A stretch of DNA of 25,482 nt from Syntrophaceae bacterium UBA5761 (GTDB lineage: Bacteria; Desulfobacterota; Syntrophia; Syntrophales; UBA4778), in NCBI GenBank assembly GCA_002418885.1, contig DIEZ01000069.1, positions 12,743 to 38,224 on the forward strand. Direction: 5' to 3'. Position numbers and translations under genes: made by a program. Each line of letters opens with the position of its first letter. Within the stretch, counting starts at the first letter, position 1. Of this stretch, positions 1 to 8,427 are shown one piece after another. Under the pieces are notes generated by a model, which saw only the letters and a program-made list of their open reading frames with translations, was not told the DNA's origin and did no database searches.

Positions 1-536
1 TTTATCTCCTTTATCTCCTTTTCCTCTTCAGTGGCGTCCCGCGCCTCCACGATCCTGGTTATTGCGCCTCCCTCGTCCTTCACGACCCTCCCGTAACCCG
101 CCGGGTCCTCAAGCACCGTCGTCATTACCGTGACAGCGGCCTTTTCCGCACGGTGAAAGACGATGAGGTCCCCGACCGTCCGTGACCGCAGGAGCGGCAC
201 GTCTCCGCAGAGGATCAGGACGGTTCCCTCAAAACGACGGAAGTGGTCTCGAGCCTGCAGGACGGCGTGGCCGGTTCCCAACTGCTCCTTTTGCGTGATG
301 AACACCAATTCTTCATCCTTCATCATCTCTTCGATCAGCTCCGCCTGGTGGCCGACGATAACGACGACCTCGCGGGAGCCGACTTTCCGCGCCACCGCAA
401 CGGGAAAACTGAGCATCGGCCTCCCGTCGATAGGATGAAGGACCTTCGCCAGGTCCGATTTCATCCTCGTTCCCTTACCGGCGGCAAGGATGATAGTGGC
501 AAGTTGGGCGTTTTGAGTGCAGAAAGGCTTTTCCAC
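1..536 (-). CDS. glmU: GlmU N-terminal part (GlcNAc-1-phosphate uridyltransferase), cut by window edge
   Basis: The 178 or so visible codons encode the uridyltransferase domain of the bifunctional GlmU, which makes UDP-GlcNAc for peptidoglycan and LPS in the cytoplasm. Visible are the nucleotide-binding signature LAAGKGTRM followed by KVLHP at residues 16-32, the QLGTGHAV motif near residue 85, the metal-binding CGDVPLL stretch and the GYGR segment. The C-terminal left-handed beta-helix acetyltransferase domain lies beyond position 1. The start chosen is GTG at 536, with AAAAAGGA 11 nt upstream. No ATG precedes the conserved core. It lies 51 nt downstream of the second CNNM/CorC gene on the same strand and is probably cotranscribed with it. 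The protein could be a stand-alone nucleotidyltransferase, but the EEKEIKEI segment at the window edge fits full-length GlmU. Confidence 0.93.
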   Translation of the reverse strand, partial: MEKPFCTQNAQLATIILAAGKGTRMKSDLAKVLHPIDGRPMLSFPVAVARKVGSREVVVIVGHQAELIEEMMKDEELVFITQKEQLGTGHAVLQARDHFRRFEGTVLILCGDVPLLRSRTVGDLIVFHRAEKAAVTVMTTVLEDPAGYGRVVKDEGGAITRIVEARDATEEEKEIKEI

Positions 537-587
537 TGTTGTACACGTCCTTTTTCCTGGAAACCGCTATTCTCTTCCAACATTACT

Positions 588-1865
588 TCAACCTGCAGAC
601 TCCGAACCGTCTCTTTTATCGGGCATAACGATCAGGACCTCCTTGACGGACTTTGCGTCGGCGTCCTCTACGACGAAAAGGACGTCCCCTTCTCTGACGC
701 TTTCTCTGCGCCGAGGTATGTGCCCCAGCCGGTTCAGGATGAAGCCCCCCAGGGTTTCGTAATCTCCTTCGGGTATCTCGAGGCGCGTGATTTCGCGTAT
801 TCGGTCTATGCTCGTCTGGGCCTTGAAAAGGTACCGGCCCGGGCCGACCTTCAGGTACGGCCTTTCACCTTTATCGTACTCATCCTCGATTTCCCCGACG
901 ACTTCCTCCAGAAGGTCTTCGGCGGTGATTATACCCACGGCCCCGCCGTATTCATCCACTACGACGGCCATTACTTCTCCGCGCCGCTGCATTTCCAGAA
1001 ACAATTCGTAGGCCGATTTGGTTTCCGGGACGAAGAACACGGCCGACCGGACGTAGTCCGCGACCGGCCTGTGCTCCGCTTCCGGCAAGGCCCTCAGGAG
1101 GTCAAAGCTGTAAAGAATCCCGGTTATGTCGAAGATACTCTCCCGATAGACGGGTATCCGGGAGAAGCCCTTCTCACGGATAAGGGTGACGGCTTCACCG
1201 ACCGAAGCGGTTTCTTTCAGGGCCGCCACGTTCGACAGAGGCACCATGATCTGTCCCACTGTGGCTTCTGAGAAATCAAAGACCCTTCTGACCATCTCCT
1301 TTTCCTGGGGTTCGATGTCACCCTTTCCATCTCCCTCTCTGAGAAGATACTTAAGGCCCTCTTTCGTGATGTAAGGAGCATATGTGGTCCTTCCACCCGT
1401 CAGCAAGCTGATACCTGCTCGGGAGACCCAGGCCACGATAAGCACCAGTGGGTACAGGATCCAGGATGCAAACAGGAGAAAATAGGCGACCTTGGCGGCT
1501 GATGATTCCGGCCTCTGCTGGAATATACTCTTGGGAATGAGTTCCGCCGCCAACAGGATAACGGGGATCATCACGCCCACGGCAACAACCCCTCCTTCGG
1601 TGCCTCCGAAAAGGGAAACGAACATCGAGGTGGCCAGGGCGGTGTTCACGATTATGCAAAAATCCGTTCCCGCCACGGTGGTGGCCAGAAACCATTCAGG
1701 TTTTTCAAGAAAGCGCAGGACAACGGCGGCGGACCTGGAGCCTGCAGCCGCCCTCTGCTTCACCTTGTTTATGTCGGAAGCGACGAGAGCTATCTCTCCG
1801 CCCGAAAAAAGACCCTCCAGGAACAAGAAAATCACCATGAGGATAGGCGCGAGCAGGTCGGTCAT
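588..1865 (-). CDS. CNNM/CorC (hemolysin C-like) membrane protein with CBS pair, copy 2
   Basis: This is a 425-residue inner-membrane protein of the CNNM/CorC (HCC, TlyC) family, implicated in Mg2+/Co2+ transport or resistance. The order is: an N-terminal DUF21 domain (about residues 1-190) with four hydrophobic stretches, starting with a helix that contains FLFLEGLFSGGEIALVASD; a linker with EKEMVRRVFDFSEATVGQIM; a CBS pair (about 205-330) containing GFSRIPVYRE and VVVDEYGGAVGIITAEDLLEE; and a C-terminal CorC_HlyC domain (about 340-415) with YETLGGFIL. Its start codon overlaps the stop of the upstream paralogue by 4 nt (ATGA), with GAGG 8 nt upstream, which implies translational coupling. 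Length and domain order are normal. The substrate ion cannot be told from sequence. Confidence 0.9.
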   Translation of the reverse strand: MTDLLAPILMVIFLFLEGLFSGGEIALVASDINKVKQRAAAGSRSAAVVLRFLEKPEWFLATTVAGTDFCIIVNTALATSMFVSLFGGTEGGVVAVGVMIPVILLAAELIPKSIFQQRPESSAAKVAYFLLFASWILYPLVLIVAWVSRAGISLLTGGRTTYAPYITKEGLKYLLREGDGKGDIEPQEKEMVRRVFDFSEATVGQIMVPLSNVAALKETASVGEAVTLIREKGFSRIPVYRESIFDITGILYSFDLLRALPEAEHRPVADYVRSAVFFVPETKSAYELFLEMQRRGEVMAVVVDEYGGAVGIITAEDLLEEVVGEIEDEYDKGERPYLKVGPGRYLFKAQTSIDRIREITRLEIPEGDYETLGGFILNRLGHIPRRRESVREGDVLFVVEDADAKSVKEVLIVMPDKRDGSESAG

Positions 1866-3124
1866 TCTTCGACCTCTTCACGGAAAACACGGACTCTCCA
1901 GATACTGGCGCCGCGCATGCGTTCGACCCGAAACACGATGCCGTCATAATGGACTTCCGCGCCTCGGGAAGGAAGCCTTCCGAAAAGATGGAGCACAAAA
2001 CCTCCCACCGTGTCGAAATCCTCAGAGGGGATGTTCATGCCCGTCAGGGCATTGAATTCTTCGATCGGCGTCCGTCCCGAGACAACCACGGTTTGCCCGT
2101 CTATGACGCGATAATGCCTTTCTTTGGTGTCACGCTCATCATAGATATCGCCGAAGAGACTCTCCAGGATGTCCTCCATGGTAACCAGCCCCGCAACACC
2201 GCCGTATTCATCCACTACTATCGCCATATGGATTTTTCTCACCTGGAAGTCCTTCAGGAGGCTGTCTGCTTCCTTCTCCATAGGGACAAAATAGGGCTTT
2301 CTCAGCAAAACCCTGACGTCCGATTCTCTTCCTCCCGAGGCCGTCGCCAACAGAAGGTCCTTGGCGTACAGGATCCCTATGATATCGTCCCGGTCCACGC
2401 CGTACACGGGCACCCGGGAGTAACCGCTCTTAAGTATCTCCTTTTTCATCTCGTCGAGGGTGAGCGAAACGGGCAGGCAGAACATATCGATCCTCGGCGT
2501 CATGATCTCTTCTACGGTGGTGTCCGCCAGCTCGAAGACCCTGTGAATCAGGTCACGATGCGGCTTTTGCAGCACTCCGTCTTCGTGACCTGCGTCAATC
2601 AGTACCCGCAATTCCCCTTCCGTCAGCTCGCCCCCCCCCGACGGTTCAGTCGGCCGGAAGGGGCCCATCAGCCAGCCGGAGACTTTCTCCAGTACCCAGC
2701 TGACAGGGAGCAACAATCGAAAAAACAATAGAAGCAACGGAGACACGGCTTTGGAGATTGCGATAGGGTTTATCTTGGCAACGGTCTTCGGAACCGCTTC
2801 ACAGAAAACAAGGAACAGGGGGGTCAGGACGGCGATGGCGGTCCATTTTCCGCTATCCCCGAAGATCCTGATAAAAATCAGTGCTGTCAGCGATGAAATC
2901 ATTATGTTGACGGACTCGTTGCACGCGATAATCGTTATCAACAGACGCCGGGGATAACGGAGTAATTCCCGGATCACGGAAAGGCGCGGTGATTCGTCTT
3001 CCCTCATCTTGTGTAGGTGAAGGGGTGTAAGAGAAAAAAGAGAGGCTTCTGCGGAGGCAAAAAAACCGGATATCGCAAAAAGACAGAAAAGTACAACGAG
3101 CTTAAATGTCAGATAAGGGTCCAA
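1862..3124 (-). CDS. CNNM/CorC (hemolysin C-like) membrane protein with CBS pair, copy 1
   Basis: This 420-residue paralogue of the next gene has the same architecture: DUF21 membrane domain (about 1-190, first helix containing GFFASAEASLFSL), CBS pair (about 205-330, with GYSRVPVYGVDRDDIIGILY and AIVVDEYGGVAGLVTMEDI) and C-terminal CorC_HlyC domain (with DFDTVGGFVLHLFGRLP). The start is TTG at 3124. No ATG comes before the first transmembrane segment, and AGGA lies about 5 nt upstream. It is the first gene of a leftward operon with the second CNNM gene and glmU, and has a good sigma70-type promoter about 65-90 nt upstream. Family knowledge links it to Mg2+/Co2+ efflux or sensing. Two different copies may form a heteromer, which is inference. 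Confidence 0.9.
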   Translation of the reverse strand: MDPYLTFKLVVLFCLFAISGFFASAEASLFSLTPLHLHKMREDESPRLSVIRELLRYPRRLLITIIACNESVNIMISSLTALIFIRIFGDSGKWTAIAVLTPLFLVFCEAVPKTVAKINPIAISKAVSPLLLLFFRLLLPVSWVLEKVSGWLMGPFRPTEPSGGGELTEGELRVLIDAGHEDGVLQKPHRDLIHRVFELADTTVEEIMTPRIDMFCLPVSLTLDEMKKEILKSGYSRVPVYGVDRDDIIGILYAKDLLLATASGGRESDVRVLLRKPYFVPMEKEADSLLKDFQVRKIHMAIVVDEYGGVAGLVTMEDILESLFGDIYDERDTKERHYRVIDGQTVVVSGRTPIEEFNALTGMNIPSEDFDTVGGFVLHLFGRLPSRGAEVHYDGIVFRVERMRGASIWRVRVFREEVEE

Positions 3125-3187
3125 GGGGGTCCTGTTCTGTCGGTCGCTTGCAGGACGGGGTCATGAACATCTGCCCCACCGGGGGTG

Positions 3188-3216
3188 AAAATATCGCTAT
3201 TCACTTGGAATGTCAA
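3188..3216 (-). promoter_or_regulatory. Predicted sigma70 promoter for the CNNM-CNNM-glmU operon
   Basis: Read on the minus strand, TTGACA (3216-3211), a 17-nt spacer and TATTTT (3193-3188) match the sigma70 consensus with perfect -35 and 4/6 at -10. It lies 63 nt ahead of the TTG start of the first CNNM gene and back to back with the purD promoter. Confidence 0.6.
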
Positions 3217-3234
3217 GTATTCGGCACTGATTTG

Positions 3235-3263
3235 TTGACTCCCCACCATGTTTTGGATATAGT
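3235..3263 (+). promoter_or_regulatory. Predicted sigma70 promoter for purDHE-tsaC
   Basis: TTGACT (3235-3240), a 17-nt spacer and TATAGT (3258-3263) match the consensus at 5/6 in each box with ideal spacing. The expected start of transcription is near 3270, giving an untranslated leader of about 85 nt before purD. I see no convincing purine riboswitch core or terminator in that leader. Confidence 0.65.
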
Positions 3264-3356
3264 CGCAACCTCACAAGTACTGGGTATCTTGCTTGCTGGT
3301 TGTATGTTTATAGCCCAGGCTTCAACTGAAGACCTCAAGGCCCACGAGGAGACAAA

Positions 3357-4703
3357 ATGATACGGGTGCTGTTGGTTGGGAACGGTGCAAGGGAGCACGC
3401 CATCGCCGAAGCGGTCATCCGATCGAGGCATCGGCCGAAGCTCTTTTCCTTCATGAGGCACAACAATCCCGGGATCGCTGATCTTTCCGAGATGGTTATG
3501 CTGGGGAGCCATGACGACCTTGAGTCTCTCTGCGGATTCGCCAGGGAGAACCGTGTAGACTTTGCTGTCATCGGGCCGGAAGATCCGTTGAATAACGGTG
3601 TTGTCGATGCCTTGAGGTCCTGGGGGATACCGGCCGCAGGCCCGACCAAGAAGCTGGCGCAGCTCGAGACGTCGAAATCCTTCACCAGAAACCTGCTTGC
3701 CCGGCATGGTATCCCTGGGAACCCGAAGTTCCGTGTCTTCACCTCTCTCGACGGGGTCGAAGAATTCCTGAAGAGCCTGGACGGCTTCGTCGTGAAGCCC
3801 GACGGCCTCACGGGCGGCAAAGGGGTCATGGTTCAGGGCGACCATTTCCAGACGGTCGAGGAAGCATTGGATTACTGCGAGGAAGTCCTGGCGGAGCACC
3901 CCGCGGTGATCACCGAGGAAAAGCTGGAGGGAGAGGAGTTCTCACTTCAGTGTCTCTCCGACGGCAAAACCGTGGTGGCAACGCCTCCCGTCCAGGACCA
4001 CAAGAGGCGCTTTGTCGATGACAAAGGACCCAACACGGGTGGGATGGGGTCTTACTCCTGCGAGGACCATTCCCTGCCTTTCTTGACGCGAAAAGACGTC
4101 GAGGACGGCCTCGCCATCACGCAAAAGGTGGCCGAGGCTATTCACAGGGAAACGGGGGAGTATTACAAGGGCGTGATGTACGCCGGGTTCATGGTCACGA
4201 AAAACGGGCTGAGGCTCCTCGAGTACAACGCCCGGTTCGGCGACCCCGAGGCGATGAACGTCCTGCCCATCCTCAAGACAGATTTCGTCGACCTTTGCCG
4301 GGCGGTCATCGACGGAACGCTGGGTGAATCGGCCGTCGAATTCGAGAAAAAAGCGACCGTGTGCAAGTACATCGTCCCCCGGGGTTACGGACTCCCCAAG
4401 GACCACCACGACGCGGGCTCGACCTCAGCCAGGATAGACGTGGGAGACGTGGGACCGGCAAGGCTGTACTACGCCTCCGTGGACCGACGCGAGGGCGGTC
4501 TTTACATGACGACGTCGCGGGCCATCGCCGTGGTGGGGATCGCCGCCTCGCTGGACGAGGCGGAAGCTGTTGCGGAAAATGCAGTCAAGGCCATCAAAGG
4601 TCCCGTATCCCACAGGCCGGATATCGGCACGAGGCCCCTGATCGAAAAAAGGATCCGGCATATGAAAAAGTTGAGAGGTGAATACCCGGGAGGAAATAGA
4701 TGA
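3357..4703 (+). CDS. purD: Phosphoribosylamine--glycine ligase, archaeal-like
   Basis: PurD (448 residues) is an ATP-grasp enzyme joining phosphoribosylamine and glycine to GAR, step 2 of purine synthesis. The N-terminal motif LLVGNGAREHAIAE, FAVIGPEDPL, the ATP-grasp core (VVKPDGLTGGKGVMV; QDHKRRFVDDKGPNTGGMG) and the metal/substrate motif YNARFGDPEA are all present. Several positions follow the archaeal form as I know it: NNPGIADL in place of bacterial GNAGT, FGDPEAMNVLPIL in place of FGDPET, and TVCKYIVPRGYG with YYASV in the C domain. The start is ATG 3357 with GAGGAG 5 nt upstream. It is first in the operon and overlaps purH by 4 nt. Function is confident. The archaeal affinity is a judgement from motifs and not from a tree. 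Confidence 0.95.
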   Translation: MIRVLLVGNGAREHAIAEAVIRSRHRPKLFSFMRHNNPGIADLSEMVMLGSHDDLESLCGFARENRVDFAVIGPEDPLNNGVVDALRSWGIPAAGPTKKLAQLETSKSFTRNLLARHGIPGNPKFRVFTSLDGVEEFLKSLDGFVVKPDGLTGGKGVMVQGDHFQTVEEALDYCEEVLAEHPAVITEEKLEGEEFSLQCLSDGKTVVATPPVQDHKRRFVDDKGPNTGGMGSYSCEDHSLPFLTRKDVEDGLAITQKVAEAIHRETGEYYKGVMYAGFMVTKNGLRLLEYNARFGDPEAMNVLPILKTDFVDLCRAVIDGTLGESAVEFEKKATVCKYIVPRGYGLPKDHHDAGSTSARIDVGDVGPARLYYASVDRREGGLYMTTSRAIAVVGIAASLDEAEAVAENAVKAIKGPVSHRPDIGTRPLIEKRIRHMKKLRGEYPGGNR

Positions 4704-6268
4704 GACTCAATGAAATCAAGCGGGCTTTGGTCAGCGTGACCGACAAGGCGGGTATCGTAGAATTCGCCGCCGGGCTGCGGACCTTCGGCGTGGAAATCCT
4801 CTCCACGGGCGGGACAGCGGACCTGCTGAGGAAGAACGGCGTTGAGGTGCGGGAAGTCTCCGAATACACGGGCTTCCCGGAGATGATGGACGGGAGGCTC
4901 AAGACCCTCCACCCGAAAGTCCACGGCGGCATCCTCGCCCAGAGGGATAAAGAGGAGCACGTGATTTCAGCCCGGTCTCAGGGGATAGAGATGATCGACA
5001 TGGTGGTCGTCAACCTCTACGCCTTCGAGGACACCGTGGCAAGGCCCGGGTGCACCCTGGAGGAGGCGGTCGAGAACATCGACATCGGCGGGCCGGCCAT
5101 GCTCCGGGCGGCGGCGAAGAATTACCCCTTCGTCACTGTGGTCACGGACCTGCAGGACTACCGCCTCATCCTCGAGGAGATGAAGGCGACGGGAGGAAAG
5201 GTCTCGGAAGAAACCAATTTCTCCTCGGCCGTCAAGGCATTCCAGCTCACGGCCCGTTATGACGCCGCCATCTCCAACTACCTCGGAAGGATTCGACCGG
5301 ACGGGGCCCGGAAGGACTTCCCCGACGCCTTGACTTTCCAGTTCGTCAAGGCCCTCGACCTGAGGTACGGGGAAAACCCCCATCAGAAAGCGTCTTTCTA
5401 CAAAGAAAGGGACGCGACCCCGTCCACCATTGCCAACGCCCGCCAGCTCCAGGGCAAGGAGTTATCCTACAACAACATAATGGACAGCGACGCCGCCTGG
5501 CAGATGGCCTGCGACTTCGACAGGCCGGCGGCGGTCATCGTCAAACACGCCAATCCCTGCGGCGCGGCAACCTCGACGGGAGATATCCTCACGGCTTACA
5601 AGAAGGCCCTTCAGACAGACCCTCTCTCCGCCTTCGGCGGCATCGTCGCCTTCAACAAGCCTGTGGACGGGCAAACGGCGGAAGAGCTCGCCAAGACCTT
5701 CCTGGAAGTCATCATCGCCCCCGGTTTTGACCGGGATGCCCTCGAGGTCCTGAGAGCCAAGAAGAACCTCCGCCTCCTGGATGTCACCCCCGGCATGGAA
5801 AGGGGTTTCCCGGGGTACGACTTCAGGCGAGTGGTGGGAGGGCTTCTCGTCCAGGAGCGCGACGTAAGCGACGAGGATGTCAGGAACGGGAAGGTGGTTA
5901 CCGAACGCACCCCCATGGACGATGAATTCGAGGCCTTGAATTTCGCCTGGCGTGTCGTGAAGTACGTCAAGTCGAATGCCGTCGTGATCGCCGCCAAGGA
6001 CCAGCTCATCGGCGTGGGTGCCGGCCAGATGAGTCGCATCGATTCTCTGAAGATAGCCCTGATGAAGGCCAACTTCCCTACGAAAGGCGCCGTCCTTGCC
6101 TCCGATGCCTTTTTCCCATTCCGCGACGTCGTCGACACGGCGGCGACCGCCGGCATAACGGCCATGGTCCAGCCCGGTGGTTCCGTCCGGGACGAGGAAT
6201 CCGTCCAGGCGGCCGATGAACACGGCATGGCGATGGTATTCACGGGAAGGAGACACTTCAAGCACTGA
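4700..6268 (+). CDS. purH: Bifunctional AICAR transformylase/IMP cyclohydrolase
   Basis: PurH (522 residues, full length) carries out the last two steps of IMP synthesis in the cytoplasm. The N-terminal MGS-like cyclohydrolase domain (about 1-150) shows RALVSVTDKAGIVEFA, ILSTGGTADLLR, FPEMMDGRLKTLHPKVHGG and ENIDIGGPAMLRAAAKN. The C-terminal formyltransferase domain has LRYGENPHQKASFY, VKHANPCGAA (catalytic Lys-His) and TDPLSAFGGIVAFN, and ends with the conserved GRRHFKH. ATG at 4700 overlaps the purD stop (ATGA), with GGGAGGA upstream, so translation is coupled. Its formyl donor pool (10-formyl-THF) is the substrate destroyed by PurU, encoded about 7 kb away. Confidence 0.98.
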   Translation: MRLNEIKRALVSVTDKAGIVEFAAGLRTFGVEILSTGGTADLLRKNGVEVREVSEYTGFPEMMDGRLKTLHPKVHGGILAQRDKEEHVISARSQGIEMIDMVVVNLYAFEDTVARPGCTLEEAVENIDIGGPAMLRAAAKNYPFVTVVTDLQDYRLILEEMKATGGKVSEETNFSSAVKAFQLTARYDAAISNYLGRIRPDGARKDFPDALTFQFVKALDLRYGENPHQKASFYKERDATPSTIANARQLQGKELSYNNIMDSDAAWQMACDFDRPAAVIVKHANPCGAATSTGDILTAYKKALQTDPLSAFGGIVAFNKPVDGQTAEELAKTFLEVIIAPGFDRDALEVLRAKKNLRLLDVTPGMERGFPGYDFRRVVGGLLVQERDVSDEDVRNGKVVTERTPMDDEFEALNFAWRVVKYVKSNAVVIAAKDQLIGVGAGQMSRIDSLKIALMKANFPTKGAVLASDAFFPFRDVVDTAATAGITAMVQPGGSVRDEESVQAADEHGMAMVFTGRRHFKH

Positions 6269-6308
6269 TGACCTATCCGGGCAACTCAGTCTTAAAATGG
6301 GGGAAGGC

Positions 6309-6818
6309 ATGAAAAAGAAAAGGGGTTTCATGGTGAGCATCGCCCTGGGGAGTGATTCCGACCTGCCGGTCCTCAAGGAAGCCATGGCCGTCCTCAAGGA
6401 ATTCGACGTTCCTTACGAGGCCGTGCTTACGTCGGCCCACCGCTCGCCCGAGAGGACGACATCCTATGCCGAGGGCGCGGCAGGCAGGGGAGTCGGGGTT
6501 ATCATCGCAGGGGCCGGGGCCGCGGCGCATCTTGCCGGCGTGATCGCTTCCCGGACCACCATACCCGTCATCGGCGTACCGATCGACTCGACGTCGCTGG
6601 CGGGACTCGACGCCCTCCTCTCGACCGTCCAGATGCCGGCGGGCGTACCTGTGGCCTCGATGGCGGTAGGGAAGGCGGGCGCAAGAAACGCGGCCCTCAT
6701 GGCGGTCAGGATTCTCGCCCTCGACGATGACGCATTGCGGAAAAAACTGGCGGCTTACGCCGAAAAGATGGCCCGGGACGTCGAAAAAAAACAGGAAAAG
6801 ATCGATTGTCTATCCTGA
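6309..6818 (+). CDS. purE: 5-(carboxyamino)imidazole ribonucleotide mutase
   Basis: PurE (about 169 residues) converts N5-CAIR to CAIR. Seen are GSDSDLPVL near the N terminus, [34 protein letters not shown] and [11 protein letters not shown], in the order of class I enzymes. The start is uncertain. ATG 6309 has a G-rich purine tract directly upstream, while ATG 6330, with AAGGGG 4 nt upstream, would place the core two residues from the start, also within the family's range. It lies 40 nt after purH and its 3' end overlaps tsaC by 13 nt. No purK is visible nearby. That partner may be elsewhere, or the enzyme may accept another carboxyl source, which the sequence cannot settle. Confidence 0.95.
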   Translation: MKKKRGFMVSIALGSDSDLPVLKEAMAVLKEFDVPYEAVLTSAHRSPERTTSYAEGAAGRGVGVIIAGAGAAAHLAGVIASRTTIPVIGVPIDSTSLAGLDALLSTVQMPAGVPVASMAVGKAGARNAALMAVRILALDDDALRKKLAAYAEKMARDVEKKQEKIDCLS

Positions 6819-7435
6819 TCCGGACAGACCCGTCAAACCCCGATGAAAATGCCCTCTTGAAGGCCGTCGCCGTCCTGAAAGAAGGCGGTGTGGTGGCCTA
6901 CCCGACGGAAACCTTCTACGGGTTGGGAGCGGATGCGAACTATGAAAAGGCGGTAGAGCGGGTTTACGCCCTCAAAGGTAGGGAGTTCAACAAACCCCTG
7001 CCGCTCATCATCGGAGACAGGAAAATCGTCCGGAGCCTGGTCGAAGAGGTTCCGGAGACGGCCCGAAAGCTGATGGACGCCTTCTGGCCGGGGGGCCTCA
7101 CGATCGTCTTCAAGGCCTCGCCGTTCATCGTTCCGAGACTGACAGGGGGCACCGGCAAGATCGGCATCCGCCTCTCCAGTAACCCCATCGCATCAAAGCT
7201 TTCGGTGCTCCTTTCCCGGCCCCTCACGGCGACGAGCGCGAACCTCTCCGGGGAGAAGGAATGTGTCTCGGCTCGGGAAGTGTTGGAATTTCTTGGGGAT
7301 CGGGTGGACGCAGTGATCGACGGCGGCTCTACACCTGGGGGCAAGGGATCTACCATAATCGACGTCACCACCTCCCCGCCCACCGTTCTCCGGGCCGGTG
7401 TTATCCCCCCCCTCCCTCATCCTATACAGACTTGA
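6806..7435 (+). CDS. tsaC: L-threonylcarbamoyladenylate synthase (YrdC/Sua5 domain)
   Basis: This 209-residue single-domain protein of the YrdC/TsaC family makes threonylcarbamoyl-AMP from threonine, bicarbonate and ATP for the t6A37 modification of ANN-decoding tRNAs. Visible are VVAYPTETFYGLGADA (about 30-45), the phosphate-binding KGREFNKPLPLII, FWPGGLTIV, the GKIGIRLSSNP stretch, TATSANLSGE and STIIDVT. It lacks the C-terminal Sua5 domain. The start is TTG 6806, inside the purE 3' end, with AGGA 9 nt upstream. No ATG precedes the conserved region. It is last in the purine operon. Its 3' end overlaps the convergent potassium-channel gene by 19 nt, so no room remains for a terminator between them. 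Confidence 0.93.
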   Translation: MSILIRTDPSNPDENALLKAVAVLKEGGVVAYPTETFYGLGADANYEKAVERVYALKGREFNKPLPLIIGDRKIVRSLVEEVPETARKLMDAFWPGGLTIVFKASPFIVPRLTGGTGKIGIRLSSNPIASKLSVLLSRPLTATSANLSGEKECVSAREVLEFLGDRVDAVIDGGSTPGGKGSTIIDVTTSPPTVLRAGVIPPLPHPIQT

Positions 7436-8415
7436 GAAAAGCGCCTGACATTCTCCTCCTCGCCCAGGGCGATCAGTTTGTCGCCCTTCTCGATCACGTA
7501 ATGGGCCATGGGATTGAAGATCATCCTGCCCGATTCCTTCTTGACGGCCACGATGATGAGGCCGAAGCTATGGCGGATGTCCGATTCCTCCAGGGTCTTA
7601 CCGATCACCGGCGAACCTTCACAGATCGCCAGTTCCTCCATCTGCAGCTCGAGGCTCTGCCTTCGCGTCGTGATTTCGATGAAGTCCAGCATCGCAGGCC
7701 TGAGAATCGCCATCGCCATCCTGATGCCGCCCAGCATATAGGGTGACATGACGCGGTCGGCCCCGGCGCGAACAAGCCGGTGTTCAGACTCTTCCTCTTC
7801 GGCACGGGAAAGAATGAATATCTCCGGGTTGAGCTCCTTGGCTGTCAGGATTACATACAAGTTCTCCGCGTCGGTCGGGAGCACGCAGACTATGCCCCGC
7901 GCCCGCTTTATGCCGACCTCTAAAAGCACCTTGTCGCTCGTCGCATCCCCCTTACAGCAAATAAAGCCTTCCTCTTGAATCTTCTCGACCGTTTCCGGGT
8001 TGTTTTCGATGACGACGAAGTCCCGTTTCGCCGCCGCCAGCTCTCTCGCGATGAGATGGCCGATCCGACCGCACCCGCAGATGATAATGTGATTGCTCAT
8101 CCGGCTGATCATCTTCCCGAATTTACTCCTCCCTAAAATCGACCTAAGACGCACATCGACCACGGTCTCAGCCATGAGAACAATGGTATAGAACATGATA
8201 CCGACGCCGAAGATGACGAACACGATGGTGAATATCCTGCCCGCTTCGGACCGGGGGAAAAAATCGCCGTAGCCGACGGTCGAAAGCGTCACGATGGTCG
8301 CATACAGGGCGTCAAGCAGATCCCACCCCTCGATGGCGTTATAACCGACCGTTCCGATAAAAATCACTATCATGAGGCCGAGGATGGCGATCCTCAATTT
8401 ATCTGTCGGGCGCAC
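7417..8415 (-). CDS. Two-TM potassium channel with RCK (TrkA) regulatory domains
   Basis: This 332-residue channel subunit has TM1 (about residues 9-26), a pore helix with selectivity filter TVGYGD (46-51) and TM2 (about 60-82). An RCK-N/TrkA-N Rossmann domain follows, with NHIIICGCGRIGH (GxGxxG) at about 108-121, and then an RCK-C/TrkA-C domain (about 245-330). This is the MthK/Kch layout, in which a tetramer passes K+ through the inner membrane gated by a ligand on the RCK ring. In MthK the ligand is Ca2+; here it is unknown. The start is GTG 8415, with GGAGG 5 nt upstream. It lies 12 nt after the MJ0042/DUF3426 gene in the hpt operon and runs into tsaC from the other side. Confidence 0.93.
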   Translation of the reverse strand: MRPTDKLRIAILGLMIVIFIGTVGYNAIEGWDLLDALYATIVTLSTVGYGDFFPRSEAGRIFTIVFVIFGVGIMFYTIVLMAETVVDVRLRSILGRSKFGKMISRMSNHIIICGCGRIGHLIARELAAAKRDFVVIENNPETVEKIQEEGFICCKGDATSDKVLLEVGIKRARGIVCVLPTDAENLYVILTAKELNPEIFILSRAEEEESEHRLVRAGADRVMSPYMLGGIRMAMAILRPAMLDFIEITTRRQSLELQMEELAICEGSPVIGKTLEESDIRHSFGLIIVAVKKESGRMIFNPMAHYVIEKGDKLIALGEEENVRRFSQVCIG

Positions 8416-8427
8416 GCCGGCCTCCGT

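Noticed and set aside
243..1271. Long plus-strand open frame (342 codons) opposite glmU and the second CNNM gene
   Set aside because: It is antisense to clear coding sequence in G+C-rich DNA. Its translation shows no domain, and its frame mirrors the codon structure of the real gene.
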